DNA of 64,000 nucleotides from Nocardioides luteus (GTDB lineage Bacteria; Actinomycetota; Actinomycetes; Propionibacteriales; Nocardioidaceae), in the NCBI RefSeq assembly GCF_015752315.1, contig NZ_JADOVJ010000001.1, forward strand, positions 1,666,501-1,730,500, read 5' to 3'. How positions within the stretch are numbered: position 1 is the stretch's first letter; the number at the start of each line of letters is the position of its first letter. The notes under the pieces are model-generated. The model did not search any database. It saw only the letters and a list, made by a program, of their open reading frames with translations, and was not told where the DNA came from. Positions 1 to 8,997 of the stretch are shown piece by piece. A program made the translations under genes and the position numbers.

Positions 1-269
1 ACATGGCAGAGGTCACCGTCCCGTTCGACGCGACCCGGGCCCACACCTGGACGGTGATCTGGGACAGCCGGGAGACCGTCATCGGCTGCGAGGGTCTCGT
101 CGTACGACACGTGCCCCAGGCTCCGACCTACCCGCTGTTCCTGATGATCGACCTCTTCGAGATCGGGCCGCCGTCCGGATCCCACCCGAAGACGGCGACC
201 GTCCACCGCGTCCGAGGCTGGGCGTCGGCGTCAGAGGCTGACCCGGACCAGCTGGCGGAGCCGGCGTAG
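1..269 (+). CDS. C-terminal end of a GH16-like (concanavalin-fold) protein, 5' truncated
   Basis: Open frame entering from the left edge and stopping at 267-269; about 88 residues are visible. The segment HTWTVIWDSRETVI, a short strand, then APTYPLFLMIDLFEI resembles the last beta-strands of family 16 glycoside hydrolases, where an aromatic-rich strand (HTYxVEW) is followed by a strand describing the cargo residue and a final PMxLxLxL strand. The catalytic ExDxxE region would lie outside the window, so activity cannot be judged. The 3' end overlaps the end of the convergent CobW gene by about 39 bp. The assignment is a resemblance only; another jelly-roll protein is possible. Confidence 0.45.
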   Translation, partial: MAEVTVPFDATRAHTWTVIWDSRETVIGCEGLVVRHVPQAPTYPLFLMIDLFEIGPPSGSHPKTATVHRVRGWASASEADPDQLAEPA

Positions 270-1266
270 ACCCTCGGTGCTCGGCCGCTCGGCCTCGGTG
301 AGGGCGTCGATGAGGTGCTTCCGGACCGAGTCGGTCTCGAGGTCGAGGCCGATGGCCACGAGCTCGCTCGTCGCGTCCGGTGTGCGCCTGGCCGCGGCGA
401 CATGGGCGCTGCGTCCGACCAGGTTCACGTGGTAGCTGCGAGGTCCCTGGCCGGTCGCGACGGCGACGGTCCCCTTGATGCGGTACGCCGTCGGTGGCGG
501 GTCCTCGAGAAGGTCGAGCAGCCGGGCCGGCTCGATCGTGCCGGGGGTCGTCACGGTCACCGATCCGGCGTGCTGGTGCTCGTGGTGGTCGGCGGCCGCC
601 TCGCGCAGCAGCGCGGCGATCGGCAGCTCGTCGGGCGGGTCCTCGGGCACGGCGGGGTCGTAGACCAGCCGCGGGGTCGATGCGGCCGCCCACTGCGTAC
701 GCCACGTGGACCTCGGGGTTGTGCTCCCGCACCCGCGCTTCGATCCGAGCCAGGGTCTCCTCCCGCTCGGCCGACGGCACCAGGTCGGTCTTGTTGACCA
801 CCACCAGGGAGGCGGCTGCGAACCGGACCGGCGCCGGGCCCCGGCCGTCGTCGAGGGTGTCGAAGTAGGAGGCCGCGTCGACGACCTCGATGAGCCCACC
901 GCGGCGTACGCGCTCGACGCCGCTGAACCGGACCAGCTTGGCCAAGGTGCCGGGCTCGGCCAGCCCGCTGGCCTCGACGATGACGACGTCGAGCCCGAGC
1001 CGCGGGTGGGTCAGCTTCTCCAGGGCGTCGTCGAGGCCGCCGGCGTCGGGCAGGCAGCACAGGCAGCCGCCGGCGATGGAGGCCGGCTCGTCGATCTGGC
1101 CGGTGACGAGGCCGGCGTCGACGTTGATGTCGCCGAAGTCGTTGACGACCACGCCCACCCGGGCACCGGGCTGGCGCAGCAGATGGTTGAGCATCGTGGT
1201 CTTCCCCGACCCGAGATGACCGGTGAGGATGACCACGGGAACGCGGGTGCTGGCGTTGGGTGGCAC
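231..1266 (-). pseudogene. CobW/G3E family GTP-binding metallochaperone, frameshifted
   Basis: The N-terminal part (start at 1266) has the G3E GTPase signature: P-loop GHLGSGKTT, the metal-binding GGCLCC motif, a Walker B-like VVIVEASGLAEP and the guanine-specificity motif NKTDL. After GGRIDP, near position 676, the frame breaks. The expected CobW C-terminal domain (PPTAYRIKGTVAVAT, then LVAIGLDLETDSVRKHL) continues one frame away and stops at 231. Removing one C from the run of four (GGGG at 673-676 on the plus strand) restores RIDPRLVYDPAVPED, so this is a single-base insertion in a homopolymer: either a recent mutation or a sequencing error. Members of the family insert or traffic metals such as zinc or cobalt. 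With the frame restored the protein would be about 345 residues, normal for the family. Confidence 0.85.
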
Positions 1267-1282
1267 CGAGCCATCGTAGAGC

Positions 1283-1300
1283 CGGTGAGAACAGTTCCCG
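1283..1300 (-). promoter_or_regulatory. possible Zur-like operator upstream of the CobW gene
   Basis: GGTGAGAACAGTTCCCG lies 17-35 nt upstream of the CobW start and contains the dyad GAAC-A-GTTC. It partly matches the actinobacterial zinc-regulator consensus TGAAAATGATTTTCA. CobW genes are often zinc-regulated, which makes the position sensible, but two of the outer positions do not match and the site may be chance. Confidence 0.22.
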
Positions 1301-1385
1301 TTAGTGGGTCGCGGTGCCGAGATCTTGACGGCCGAGGAGGCCAGACCTAGGTTTGCCGCACAACTTCACATCCGCCACTCGAACT

Positions 1386-1578
1386 GCAGCGGGAGAGTCC
1401 TCGCCCATCCCGGGTGAGGCGCCGAAGGAGCAAACCTCCCCAGAATCTCTCAGGCCCCATGACCGCTGTGGTGAGGCGACCTCTGGAAAGTCAGGATCCG
1501 ACGATCCTGCACCCACGGTGCAAACCGTCCCCGTCGGGGCGGTGAAGCTCTCAGGTAGCGATGACAGAGCGGGGAGGT
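1386..1578 (+). promoter_or_regulatory. tandem glycine riboswitch (gcvT element)
   Basis: The 5' leader of gcvT carries both aptamers of the classical double glycine riboswitch. Aptamer I spans about 1386-1480: GCGGGAGAGTCC, GCGCCGAAGGAGCAA, AATCTCTCAGGC and a closing CTCTGGAAAG. Aptamer II spans about 1500-1578: CACGGTGCAAACC, GGTGAAGCTCTCAGGT and GATGACAGAGCGGGGAGG. It is followed by two short GC-rich hairpins (about 1581-1606) that could form the expression platform. The element senses glycine cooperatively and typically turns on glycine cleavage genes; the downstream gcvT-gcvH-sdaA cluster fits. Confidence 0.92.
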
Positions 1579-1633
1579 CACCCGTCCACGGGTGCCGCTG
1601 TCGGCACCCACCACCAGGGAGCCTCCCGCACAC

Positions 1634-2737
1634 ATGACCTCATCCGTCCCTACCCCTCTGCACGAGATCCACCAGGCCCTCGGCGCCTCGTTCACCGACT
1701 TCGCCGGCTGGGACATGCCGGTCCGCTACGGCTCGGAGACCGCCGAGCACCACGCCGTCCGCACCGCCGCGGGGCTCTTCGACCTGTCCCACATGGGCGA
1801 GATCGAGGTGACCGGGCCCGAGGCCGGGCGAGCCCTCGACCACGCCCTGGTCGGCCGCCCGTCGGCGATCGGCATCGGCCGAGCCCGCTACTCGATGATC
1901 TGCGCCGAGGACGGCGGCATCATCGACGACCTGGTCGTCTACCGGCTCGAGGAGGAGCGCTACCTGGTCGTCGCCAACGCGAGCAACGTCCACGTGGTCG
2001 CTCCGGCACTGGCCTCGCGAGCCGAGGGCTATGAGGCCGTGGTCCGCGACGCCTCCGCCGAATGGGCGCTGATCGCGGTCCAGGGACCTGCCTCGGCGGC
2101 GATCGTGGCGGCCTTGACCGACCTCGACGTCCCCTCCCTGCGCTACTACGCCATCGACGCCGGCACCGTCGCCGGGATCGAGGTCCTGCTCGCCCGCACC
2201 GGCTACACCGGCGAGGACGGGTTCGAGATCTACTGCGCGCCCGCGTCGGCCGCTGCGGTCTGGGAGGCTCTCACCGAAGCCGGGACGCCGCACGGGCTGC
2301 AGCCCGCCGGGCTCGCCTGCCGCGACACCCTCAGGCTCGAGGCGGGCATGCCGCTCTACGGCCACGAGCTGAACCGCGACACGACGCCCTTCGAGGCCGG
2401 ACTCGGCCGGGTCGTCTCCTTCGACAAGCCCGACGGCTTCGTCGGGGAGGCCGCCCTGGCCGTACGCCGCGACGAAGGCCCGCGCAGCGTGCTCGTCGGT
2501 CTGGTCGCCGCCGGGCGCCGCTCCCCGCGGGCCGGCTACGCCGTCGTGGACCCGGCCAGCGGCGACGAGATCGGCGTCGTCACCAGCGGCTCCCCGTCGC
2601 CGACTCTCGGACGTCCCATCGCGATCGCGTACGTCCGGCCCGATCTCGCCGCCGCCGGCGTCAAGGTCCAGGTCGACGTACGCGGCAGCCGCGAGGACGC
2701 CGAGATCGTCGACCTTCCCTTCTACTCCAAGAAATGA
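1634..2737 (+). CDS. gcvT: glycine cleavage system aminomethyltransferase (T protein)
   Basis: 367 residues, normal for the family. It transfers the methylene carbon from the aminomethyl group on lipoylated H protein to tetrahydrofolate, releasing ammonia. Visible family features are HEIHQALGASFTDFAGWDMP at the N terminus, GLFDLSHMGEIEVTGP, the folate-site strand TGYTGEDGFEIY and RLEAGMPLYGHEL, with the C-terminal barrel near residues 285-360. I start at ATG 1634 because homology to the family begins there; an ATG at 1592 would put translation into the riboswitch expression platform. It overlaps gcvH (ATGA) and is the first gene of a glycine-inducible operon. Confidence 0.96.
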   Translation: MTSSVPTPLHEIHQALGASFTDFAGWDMPVRYGSETAEHHAVRTAAGLFDLSHMGEIEVTGPEAGRALDHALVGRPSAIGIGRARYSMICAEDGGIIDDLVVYRLEEERYLVVANASNVHVVAPALASRAEGYEAVVRDASAEWALIAVQGPASAAIVAALTDLDVPSLRYYAIDAGTVAGIEVLLARTGYTGEDGFEIYCAPASAAAVWEALTEAGTPHGLQPAGLACRDTLRLEAGMPLYGHELNRDTTPFEAGLGRVVSFDKPDGFVGEAALAVRRDEGPRSVLVGLVAAGRRSPRAGYAVVDPASGDEIGVVTSGSPSPTLGRPIAIAYVRPDLAAAGVKVQVDVRGSREDAEIVDLPFYSKK

Positions 2738-2745
2738 GCACCGCC

Positions 2746-3117
2746 ATGAGCAACCCGACCCACCTGTCCTACACCGCCGAGCACGAGTGGCTCGAGAGCC
2801 GCGGCGACGTCGCGCGCGTCGGTGTCACCACCTTCGCCACCGAGGCACTGGGCGACATCGTCTTCGTCGAGCTGCCCGAGGTCGGCAGCAAGATCACCGG
2901 GGGAGAGAGCTGTGGTGAGCTGGAGTCGACGAAGTCGGTCAGCGACATCTTCGCGCCCGCCGACGGCGAGATCCTCGAGGTCAACGCCGCCGTCGTCGAG
3001 GACCCCGCGCTGATCAACAGCGACCCGTTCGGTGCCGGCTGGCTCTTCGAGATGCGCGTCTCGGGCGCCCCCGAGCTCCTCGACGCCGCGGCCTACGACG
3101 CTCTGATCGAGGAGTGA
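2746..3117 (+). CDS. gcvH: glycine cleavage system H protein (lipoyl carrier)
   Basis: 123 residues. It carries the aminomethyl intermediate between the P, T and L proteins on a lipoyl-lysine. The lipoylation site is the lysine in [10 protein letters not shown]; the N-terminal YTAEHEW and the strand [11 protein letters not shown] are typical of the family. The start at 2746 gives the family-like [18 protein letters not shown] 2734 overlaps the gcvT stop as ATGA and would add four residues, so it is an equally possible coupled start. gcvP is not in the window. Confidence 0.95.
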   Translation: MSNPTHLSYTAEHEWLESRGDVARVGVTTFATEALGDIVFVELPEVGSKITGGESCGELESTKSVSDIFAPADGEILEVNAAVVEDPALINSDPFGAGWLFEMRVSGAPELLDAAAYDALIEE

Positions 3118-3118
3118 C

Positions 3119-4561
3119 ATGACCGCCGAGGTCGCCGGTTCCACGGCCGTGGCGATGGCGCTGAGCGCCTTCGACCTGTACTCGATCGGCATCGGCCCGT
3201 CGTCCTCGCACACCGTCGGCCCGATGCGCGCCGCGAAGACCTTCGTCGACGGTCTCGTCGCGGACGGTCGCCTGGATGCGGTGACACGGGTGAAGGCCGA
3301 GCTCTACGGGTCCCTCGGCGCGACCGGCCACGGGCATGGCTCCGAGGGAGCCGTGCTCCTCGGCCTCGAGGGGGAGGAGCCGGCGACCGTCGACACGCGC
3401 GCATCGTCCGGGCGGGTGGCGGCCATCCGCGAGTCCGGGGAGCTGTCGCTCGGCAGCCACGCTCTGATCCGTTTCAACAGCGGAACCGATCTGGTCATGC
3501 ATCGCCGCGCCAGCCTGCCGGGCCATCCCAACGGCATGGTGTTCACCGCGTACGCCGCCTCGGGGGAGGTGCTGCGCGAGCGGACCTACTACTCCGTCGG
3601 CGGCGGCTTCGTGGTCGACGAGCACGCGGTGGGCGCCGCTCGGGTGGTCCCCGACCGCTCGGCCGTCCGCTTCCCGTTCGCCACCGGTGCCGAGCTGCTC
3701 GGCATCTGCGAGCGCGAAGGGCTCCGGGTCTCCGACCTCATGCGCGCCAACGAGCTGACCTGGCGTACGCACGACGAGATCCGCGCCGGCCTCCTCGAGA
3801 TCTGGCGGGTGATGGCGGACTGCGTGCAAGCAGGCTGCGACCGTGATCCGGTCAGTGACGGCGTACTTCCTGGTGGTCTGCGGGTCCCGCGCCGGGCGCC
3901 GCTGCTCTACCGTGACCTGGCCTCCGGAGCCGGTGCCCAGGACCCCTTCCGGGTCATGGACTGGGTCAACCTGTTCGCCCTCGCGGTCAACGAGGAGAAC
4001 GCGTCGGGCGGCCGCGTGGTCACCGCTCCTACCAACGGCGCGGCCGGCATCGTGCCCGCCGTCCTGCACTACTGGGTACGTTTCGTGGCGCCCGAGGCCG
4101 GGCTGGACGAGGCCGCGATCGAGGACGGCATCGTCCGGTTCCTGCTCACCGCGGCCGCGATCGGCATCCTGTGCAAGACCAACGCCTCGATCTCCGGCGC
4201 CGAGGTCGGCTGCCAGGGCGAGGTCGGCTCGGCCTGCGCGATGGCCGCCGGTGCGCTGTGCGAGGTGCTGGGCGGCACCCCGGAGCAGGTGGAGAACGCT
4301 GCCGAGGTCGGCATCGAGCACAACCTCGGCCTCACCTGCGACCCTGTCGGTGGCCTCGTGCAGATCCCGTGCATCGAGCGCAACGCCATCGCCAGCGTGA
4401 AGGCGATCAACGCGGCCCGCCTCGCCCTCAACGGCGACGGCTCCCACAAGGTCAGCCTCGACAAGGCGCTCAAGACGATGCGGGAGACCGGCGCCGACAT
4501 GAAGGTGAAGTACAAGGAGACCTCCCGCGGCGGCCTCGCGGTCAACGTCATCGAGTGCTGA
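3119..4561 (+). CDS. sdaA: L-serine ammonia-lyase, iron-sulfur type
   Basis: 480 residues, the single-chain type. It converts L-serine to pyruvate and ammonia using a [4Fe-4S] cluster. The N-terminal domain has [18 protein letters not shown]; the C-terminal catalytic domain has [19 protein letters not shown] and later [20 protein letters not shown], which supply the cluster cysteines. The start is one base after the gcvH stop, so it is almost surely co-transcribed under the glycine riboswitch. Excess glycine can be turned to serine by GlyA using the one-carbon unit from glycine cleavage, and SdaA then drains serine to pyruvate, which explains the grouping. Confidence 0.96.
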   Translation: MTAEVAGSTAVAMALSAFDLYSIGIGPSSSHTVGPMRAAKTFVDGLVADGRLDAVTRVKAELYGSLGATGHGHGSEGAVLLGLEGEEPATVDTRASSGRVAAIRESGELSLGSHALIRFNSGTDLVMHRRASLPGHPNGMVFTAYAASGEVLRERTYYSVGGGFVVDEHAVGAARVVPDRSAVRFPFATGAELLGICEREGLRVSDLMRANELTWRTHDEIRAGLLEIWRVMADCVQAGCDRDPVSDGVLPGGLRVPRRAPLLYRDLASGAGAQDPFRVMDWVNLFALAVNEENASGGRVVTAPTNGAAGIVPAVLHYWVRFVAPEAGLDEAAIEDGIVRFLLTAAAIGILCKTNASISGAEVGCQGEVGSACAMAAGALCEVLGGTPEQVENAAEVGIEHNLGLTCDPVGGLVQIPCIERNAIASVKAINAARLALNGDGSHKVSLDKALKTMRETGADMKVKYKETSRGGLAVNVIEC

Positions 4562-4630
4562 GCCGGGAGGGCTTCCTCGGCGCACGGCGCCGTCGCATGA
4601 AGTCGTCGTCCACGGGTACCACGTCTGAGG

Positions 4631-5599
4631 ATGTCGATCACCCTTGTCACCGGAGCGTCGAGCGGGATCGGTCTGGCGGTCGCGCGCCTCGCCGCCACCC
4701 GCGGAGACCACGTCGTCCTCGTCGCCCGGGATCGCGAGTCGCTGGACGTCGCTGCGAGCGGTTGTGCGCGGCTGGGCGCCGCATCGACCATGGTGCTGAC
4801 CCTCGACGTGGGGGACGACGATGCGGTGCGGGACGGCATCGGGGCGGTGCTCGACCGGCACGGGCAGCTCGACACGGTCATCCACTGCGCGGGAGTGGTG
4901 GCGCTGGGTCGCACGGAGTCCCTGCCGTCCGAGATCTTCGAGGGCGTGCTGCGCACCAACCTCCTCGGCTCGGTCAACGTGGCACGTCATGTGGTGCCTG
5001 TGCTGCGCCGGCGGGGCAGCGGAACGCTGGTCCTGGTCGGTTCCGCGCTCGGCCACATCACGGCGCCCTCGATGAGTCCCTACGTCATCAGCAAGTGGGG
5101 CGTTCGCGCGCTGGCCTATCAGCTGCGCCTGGAGAACCGCGACCGACCTGACGTCGCGATCGTGTACGTCGCGCCGGCTGGCGTGGACACTCCGATCTAT
5201 CGCCATGCCGCGAGTGTCATCGGTCATGAGGGTCGGCCTCCGCCTCCGGTCTCGAGCCCCGAACGGACAGCCCGGCAGATCCTGCGCCGGGTCGACCGCG
5301 GCCGTGGCCGGCCACAGCTGAGCATGGCCGGCGAGGTGATACGGCTGGGGCATGCGCTGCCGCTTCTCCACGACCGGGTGGTCGCGCCGATCCTCGGCTT
5401 CCTGCTCACCGACCTGACCCGCCCCGTGGACCCGCATCCGGGCAACGTCCTGACCAGCATGAGAGGAGAGAACGCGATGCGCGGCGGCCGCGGGAACGCC
5501 GCCCTGGGTGTCGTGCGCAACCTGGCCGTCCGCATAACGCGCCGGGGGCAGGGTACCGCTAGGTCCAGTGACCCCGAGCCGCCGAGGACGTCTCCATGA
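4631..5599 (+). CDS. short-chain dehydrogenase/reductase
   Basis: 322 residues, with a long C-terminal tail beyond the usual 250-residue SDR core. The N-terminal TGASSGIGLAV is the nucleotide-binding glycine motif; HCAGVVALG corresponds to NNAG, with His in place of Asn. The catalytic residues are the Ser in LVGSALG and the Tyr/Lys in YVISK. Residues from about 215 contain proline-rich and basic stretches with a hydrophobic LPLLHDRVVAPILGFLL helix that may touch the membrane. The stop overlaps the next start as ATGA, so it opens a three-gene operon. The substrate is unknown. Confidence 0.85.
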   Translation: MSITLVTGASSGIGLAVARLAATRGDHVVLVARDRESLDVAASGCARLGAASTMVLTLDVGDDDAVRDGIGAVLDRHGQLDTVIHCAGVVALGRTESLPSEIFEGVLRTNLLGSVNVARHVVPVLRRRGSGTLVLVGSALGHITAPSMSPYVISKWGVRALAYQLRLENRDRPDVAIVYVAPAGVDTPIYRHAASVIGHEGRPPPPVSSPERTARQILRRVDRGRGRPQLSMAGEVIRLGHALPLLHDRVVAPILGFLLTDLTRPVDPHPGNVLTSMRGENAMRGGRGNAALGVVRNLAVRITRRGQGTARSSDPEPPRTSP

Positions 5600-6030
5600 G
5601 CACAAATCACAGGCTGGTCCACGCCTCACCCGAGCACGTGTGGGAGGTCCTCTCGGACGGCTGGCTCTACCCGCTCTGGGTGGTCGGCGCCTCTCGACTG
5701 CGCGACGCCGACAAGGACTGGCCGAACGTCGGCTCTCAGCTGCACCACTCGGTCGGCGTCTGGCCGCTGCTGCTCGACGACAGCACCGAGGTGCTCGAGT
5801 GCGATCCCGGGAGCAGGCTGTTGCTCCGTGCGCGCGGCTGGCCCGTAGGCGCCGCGCACGTCGAGATCACGGTGGAGCCGGCAGGCGAGGACACCGAGAT
5901 CTCGATTCGAGAGCAGGCCGTCGCCGGCCCGGGCGCTCTGATCCCAAGGCCTGTGCAGGATCCGCTTCTCAAGTGGCGAAACGTGGAGGCTCTCCGGCGC
6001 TTGGCCTTCATCGTCGAACGCCGCCCATGA
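5596..6030 (+). CDS. SRPBCC-fold (polyketide cyclase/START-like) protein
   Basis: 144 residues. The start HRLVHASPEHVWEVLSDGWLYPLWVVG is the usual first strand and helix pair of the SRPBCC fold, with a long C-terminal helix (LLKWRNVEALRRLAFIVERR). Such proteins bind hydrophobic ligands in a helix-grip cavity. ATGA overlaps on both sides place it between the SDR and the FAD oxidoreductase, suggesting the three act on one hydrophobic or membrane-derived substrate. No catalytic residue can be named from sequence. Confidence 0.78.
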   Translation: MSTNHRLVHASPEHVWEVLSDGWLYPLWVVGASRLRDADKDWPNVGSQLHHSVGVWPLLLDDSTEVLECDPGSRLLLRARGWPVGAAHVEITVEPAGEDTEISIREQAVAGPGALIPRPVQDPLLKWRNVEALRRLAFIVERRP

Positions 6031-7640
6031 GTGAGGCCTCCTACGACGCGGTCGTCGTCGGTTCCGGGCCCAACGGCCTGGTCGCGGCCAACCTGCTCGC
6101 CGACAAGGGCTGGTCGGTGCTGGTGCTCGAGGCCCAACCCACCACAGGTGGAGCGGTCCGCAGCTCCGAGGACGTCCACCCCGGCTTCATCCACGACACC
6201 TTCAGCGCGTTCTATCCGCTCGCGGCCGCCTCGCCCACCATCCGTGGCCTCGGCCTGGACGAGTACGGGCTGCGGTGGAGGCATGCTCCCGCGGTCCTGG
6301 GCCATCCCATGCAGGACGGCAGCTGGGCGCTGCTGCACCGCGACCGACACGTCACCGCAGAGCTGCTCGATGCCCAGCACGCCGGCGACGGCGACGCGTG
6401 GTTGGAGCTGTGCGGTCTCTGGGACCACATCGGTGAACCCCTCGTCCATGCCCTGCTGACCCCGTTCCCGCCGCTGCGGCCGGGGGCCCACCTGCTCAAC
6501 GCCCTACGTCGGGCAGGAGGCCTGGCGGCGGTGCGTACCCTGCTCACGCCGGCCGGAGACCTCGCACGCACCCACTTCGGGGGCGAAGCTGCGCGTCTGC
6601 TCCTGGCCGGCAACGCCGGACATGCCGACATCCCGTTGGACGCGCTGGGCTCCGGCACGATGGGACTTCTGCTCGCCATGCTGGGCCAGACCGTCGGCTT
6701 CCCCGTGCCGGAGGGCGGTGCCGGCATGCTCGCCGCAGCGCTGGAGCGCCGATTCCGTGAGCAGGGTGGCGACGTCCGCTGCGGTGCCGAGGTCATCCGC
6801 CTCGGCGTCGAGGACGGTCGCGTCACCGACGTACGCACCCGTGACGGCGACCGGATCAAGGTCGACCGGGCCGTGATCGCCGCCGTCGCGGCACCCCATC
6901 TGTACGGCCGGCTCCTCGATCCCACCGACGTGCCGCGACGTGTCGCGGCCGGCATGGAGAACTTCCAGCTGGACCCGGGCACGGTCAAGGTCGACTGGGC
7001 CCTGCGCAAGCCCATCCCCTGGCTCGCCGAACCCGCGTACGCGCCCGGCACCTTCCACGTCGCCGACTCGGTCGAGCAGATGACCGAGTCGTTGTCTCAG
7101 GTCTCCGCCGGCGTGATCCCCGATGCTCCGTTCCTCCTGGCAGGTCAGATGACCACCACCGACCCGAGCCGCTCGCCGGCCGGGACGGAGTCGGTGTGGG
7201 CCTACACGCACGTGCCGCAGACGGTGCTGCGCGACGCGGGGCCCGACGGGCTGCGCGGGCGATGGGACGAGGAGGAGCGCGAACGTTTCGCCGACCGCAT
7301 GCAGGCGCGCATCGAGCGCCTGGCGCCCGGCTTCGGCAGCGCCGTCGCCGCACGACGGGTGCTCGGGCCCCATGAGTTCGAAGCTCTCGACGCCAACCTC
7401 ATCGGCGGCGCGATCGGAGGCGGCACCTCCCAGCTCCACCAACAGCTGGTCTTCCGACCGGTGCCGGGCACGGGGCGGGCGGAGACCGGCATCACCGGAC
7501 TGTTCCTCGGGTCCGCCTCCGCCCACCCCGGCGGCGGCGTGCACGGGGCCGCCGGCAGCAACGCCGCTCGCGCCGCCCTCCTGCACGATCGCCTTCGGTG
7601 GCGTGGTCGTCGTCAGGCACGGTCGACAACGACCCGGTGA
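6027..7640 (+). CDS. phytoene desaturase-like FAD-dependent oxidoreductase
   Basis: 537 residues. The N-terminal dinucleotide motif VVGSGPNGLVAANLLADKGW, then VLVLEAQPTTGGAVRS, marks the amine oxidase/phytoene dehydrogenase (CrtI-like) superfamily; the C-terminal GLFLGSASAHPGGGVHGAAG is the second FAD-contacting motif. The start at 6027 overlaps the SRPBCC stop as ATGA and begins right at the Rossmann strand. It is a NAD(P)/FAD-dependent desaturase, isomerase or oxidase of an unknown lipid or isoprenoid substrate. There is no phytoene synthase or carotenoid gene nearby, so a carotenoid role should not be assumed. Confidence 0.86.
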   Translation: MSEASYDAVVVGSGPNGLVAANLLADKGWSVLVLEAQPTTGGAVRSSEDVHPGFIHDTFSAFYPLAAASPTIRGLGLDEYGLRWRHAPAVLGHPMQDGSWALLHRDRHVTAELLDAQHAGDGDAWLELCGLWDHIGEPLVHALLTPFPPLRPGAHLLNALRRAGGLAAVRTLLTPAGDLARTHFGGEAARLLLAGNAGHADIPLDALGSGTMGLLLAMLGQTVGFPVPEGGAGMLAAALERRFREQGGDVRCGAEVIRLGVEDGRVTDVRTRDGDRIKVDRAVIAAVAAPHLYGRLLDPTDVPRRVAAGMENFQLDPGTVKVDWALRKPIPWLAEPAYAPGTFHVADSVEQMTESLSQVSAGVIPDAPFLLAGQMTTTDPSRSPAGTESVWAYTHVPQTVLRDAGPDGLRGRWDEEERERFADRMQARIERLAPGFGSAVAARRVLGPHEFEALDANLIGGAIGGGTSQLHQQLVFRPVPGTGRAETGITGLFLGSASAHPGGGVHGAAGSNAARAALLHDRLRWRGRRQARSTTTR

Positions 7641-7689
7641 CGGGCCGAGCTCGACGGCGCGGCAGTCGCGAACCCCCGGCGTCAGGCCG

Positions 7690-8175
7690 CTACGCGGGCC
7701 GGAGCACCCGCGCCACGAATGAGTCGAGGTTGCCGAGCAGCCGGTCGACCTTCTGCTCGACGCTGAGGGTCTCGTGGACGACCGGGGTGTCCAGCTTGCG
7801 CTTGTTGCGCGCCTTGAGGGAGCAGTCGAGGTCGGCGCAGATGTAGGTGCCGACCGAGTTGCCGTCCTGTCCGGAACGACCGGCGCGCGAGGCGACCAGC
7901 AGCGCGACGTCACCGACCGTCGTGCACAGCGCGCACATCGTCTTCCGCGGCCCTCGCGTCTCGCGTGAGGCCCGGAGAGCCACGCCGCAGAGCCTGCCGT
8001 CGTGCTCAGTGACGAGGTAGTGGTTCTGCGGCGCCTTCGGGTCCTGCCAGCCGAGGTAGTCGAGGTCGTCCCACGGCCGTTCAGCCAGGTCAGCGGGCAT
8101 GTTGAGGCGCTTGGTCGCACCCTTGGTGAGGTTGACGAACGAGGAGCGTACGTCGGTCTCGGTCAGCGGCTTCAT
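7690..8175 (-). CDS. FBP-domain protein (FusB-type zinc finger, EF-G-binding-like)
   Basis: 161 residues. A treble-clef zinc finger is visible as MCALC around mid-protein and YICADLDCS about 40 residues later, the pattern of the C-terminal domain of FusB/FBP proteins that bind elongation factor G and can rescue it from fusidic acid. N-terminal LTKGATKRLNMP and DLDYLGWQDPKAP match the actinobacterial form. I start at ATG 8175: a -10-like TAGCCT (8183-8188 on the complement) lies exactly 7 nt upstream, implying a leaderless mRNA. ATG 8181 would be too close to that box. Resistance or ribosome-recycling function is inference from the family. Confidence 0.78.
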   Translation of the reverse strand: MKPLTETDVRSSFVNLTKGATKRLNMPADLAERPWDDLDYLGWQDPKAPQNHYLVTEHDGRLCGVALRASRETRGPRKTMCALCTTVGDVALLVASRAGRSGQDGNSVGTYICADLDCSLKARNKRKLDTPVVHETLSVEQKVDRLLGNLDSFVARVLRPA

Positions 8176-8187
8176 GCTCATCAGGCT

Positions 8188-8210
8188 AGGATTTCCTACA
8201 ACTGTTAGGC
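8188..8210. promoter_or_regulatory. divergent promoter with possible TetR operator
   Basis: Between the FBP gene and tetR lies CCTACAACTGTTAGG (about 8194-8208), a dyad with CCTA/TAGG arms. It sits just upstream of the FBP -10 hexamer, where a repressor from the neighbouring tetR could act on both genes. Short arms, so tentative. Confidence 0.3.
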
Positions 8211-8234
8211 AACTCGTTATTCGGGAGGTTGTTG

Positions 8235-8846
8235 ATGGGACGTCCAGGGCTGAACCGGACCGCGGTGATCGCGGCCGCCGCCGACCTGGCCGACGAGCTC
8301 GGCTTCGACGCCGTCACCATCTCGGTCCTCGCGCGCCACCTCGGCGTCAGGTCGCCGACTCTCTACTCCCACATCACCGGAGCCACCGACCTCCGCACCG
8401 CCGTCACCGCGTACGTCCTCGACGAGCTCGCCGACGCCACCAGCGCTGCCATGTCTGCGGGGGAGTCCCGCGACCTCCTCGTCGCCTACGCCAACGCCAT
8501 CCGCGACTTCGCCCGCCGCTCACCCGGCCGCTACGACGCCACCACCCGTCAACGCATCCCACCCGCCCCGGGCTCGAGTTCCGCTCCGCCCTCGGTGGAC
8601 GACGCGATCGCCGCCGGCCGCCGCAACGCGGATCTCGCCCTCGCCGTCGTCCGCAGCTTCGGAGTGGCCGAGGCCGACGAGACGTACGCCGTCCGTCTGA
8701 TGTCCAGCCTCATCCACGGCTACATCACCCTCGAGCTAGCTGGCACCTTCGCCCACAGCCAGCCGCCGAGCGAGACCACCTGGCCCGACGTCCTCGACGA
8801 CCTCGACCGCACCCTCACGCGGATAGCGACGGGGCGGCGTCAGTGA
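8235..8846 (+). CDS. TetR family transcriptional regulator
   Basis: 203 residues. The N-terminal HTH reads AAADLADELGFDAVTISVLARHLGVRSPTLYSHI in register with TetR proteins (quoted in part: VRSPTLYSH is the recognition helix end). The C-terminal half resembles the WHG-type ligand domain (LIHGYITLELAGTF). The start at ATG 8235 has GGGAGG six bases upstream; a TTG at 8229 would overlap that ribosome site. It is divergent from the FBP-domain gene, which it may control together with itself. The ligand is unknown. Confidence 0.88.
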   Translation: MGRPGLNRTAVIAAAADLADELGFDAVTISVLARHLGVRSPTLYSHITGATDLRTAVTAYVLDELADATSAAMSAGESRDLLVAYANAIRDFARRSPGRYDATTRQRIPPAPGSSSAPPSVDDAIAAGRRNADLALAVVRSFGVAEADETYAVRLMSSLIHGYITLELAGTFAHSQPPSETTWPDVLDDLDRTLTRIATGRRQ

Positions 8847-8997
8847 CCGCGACGCGAGTGCCGCCTGCGGCGAATCTATACCCCGGAACGGGGATCTACT
8901 TCTCGGGCAGCCAGGCGGATACTTCGAAGTAGCTGACCGGCCGATCTCGGCACCCAGAGTCTTCGGCCGCAGCTCACCAGAAGGCGGAGGTGGCGCT

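Noticed and set aside
1592..1633. Upstream start of gcvT at ATG 1592
   Set aside because: It would lie in the hairpins after the riboswitch, and the added residues do not resemble family members.
3014..5629. 871-codon open frame on the minus strand opposite gcvH-sdaA-SDR
   Set aside because: It is antisense to clear genes, has Arg/His/Gly-rich composition and no domain; it is a codon-bias shadow.
6027..7640. Carotenoid desaturase CrtI
   Set aside because: The superfamily fits, but no carotenoid gene is nearby and the operon partners (SDR, SRPBCC) point elsewhere.
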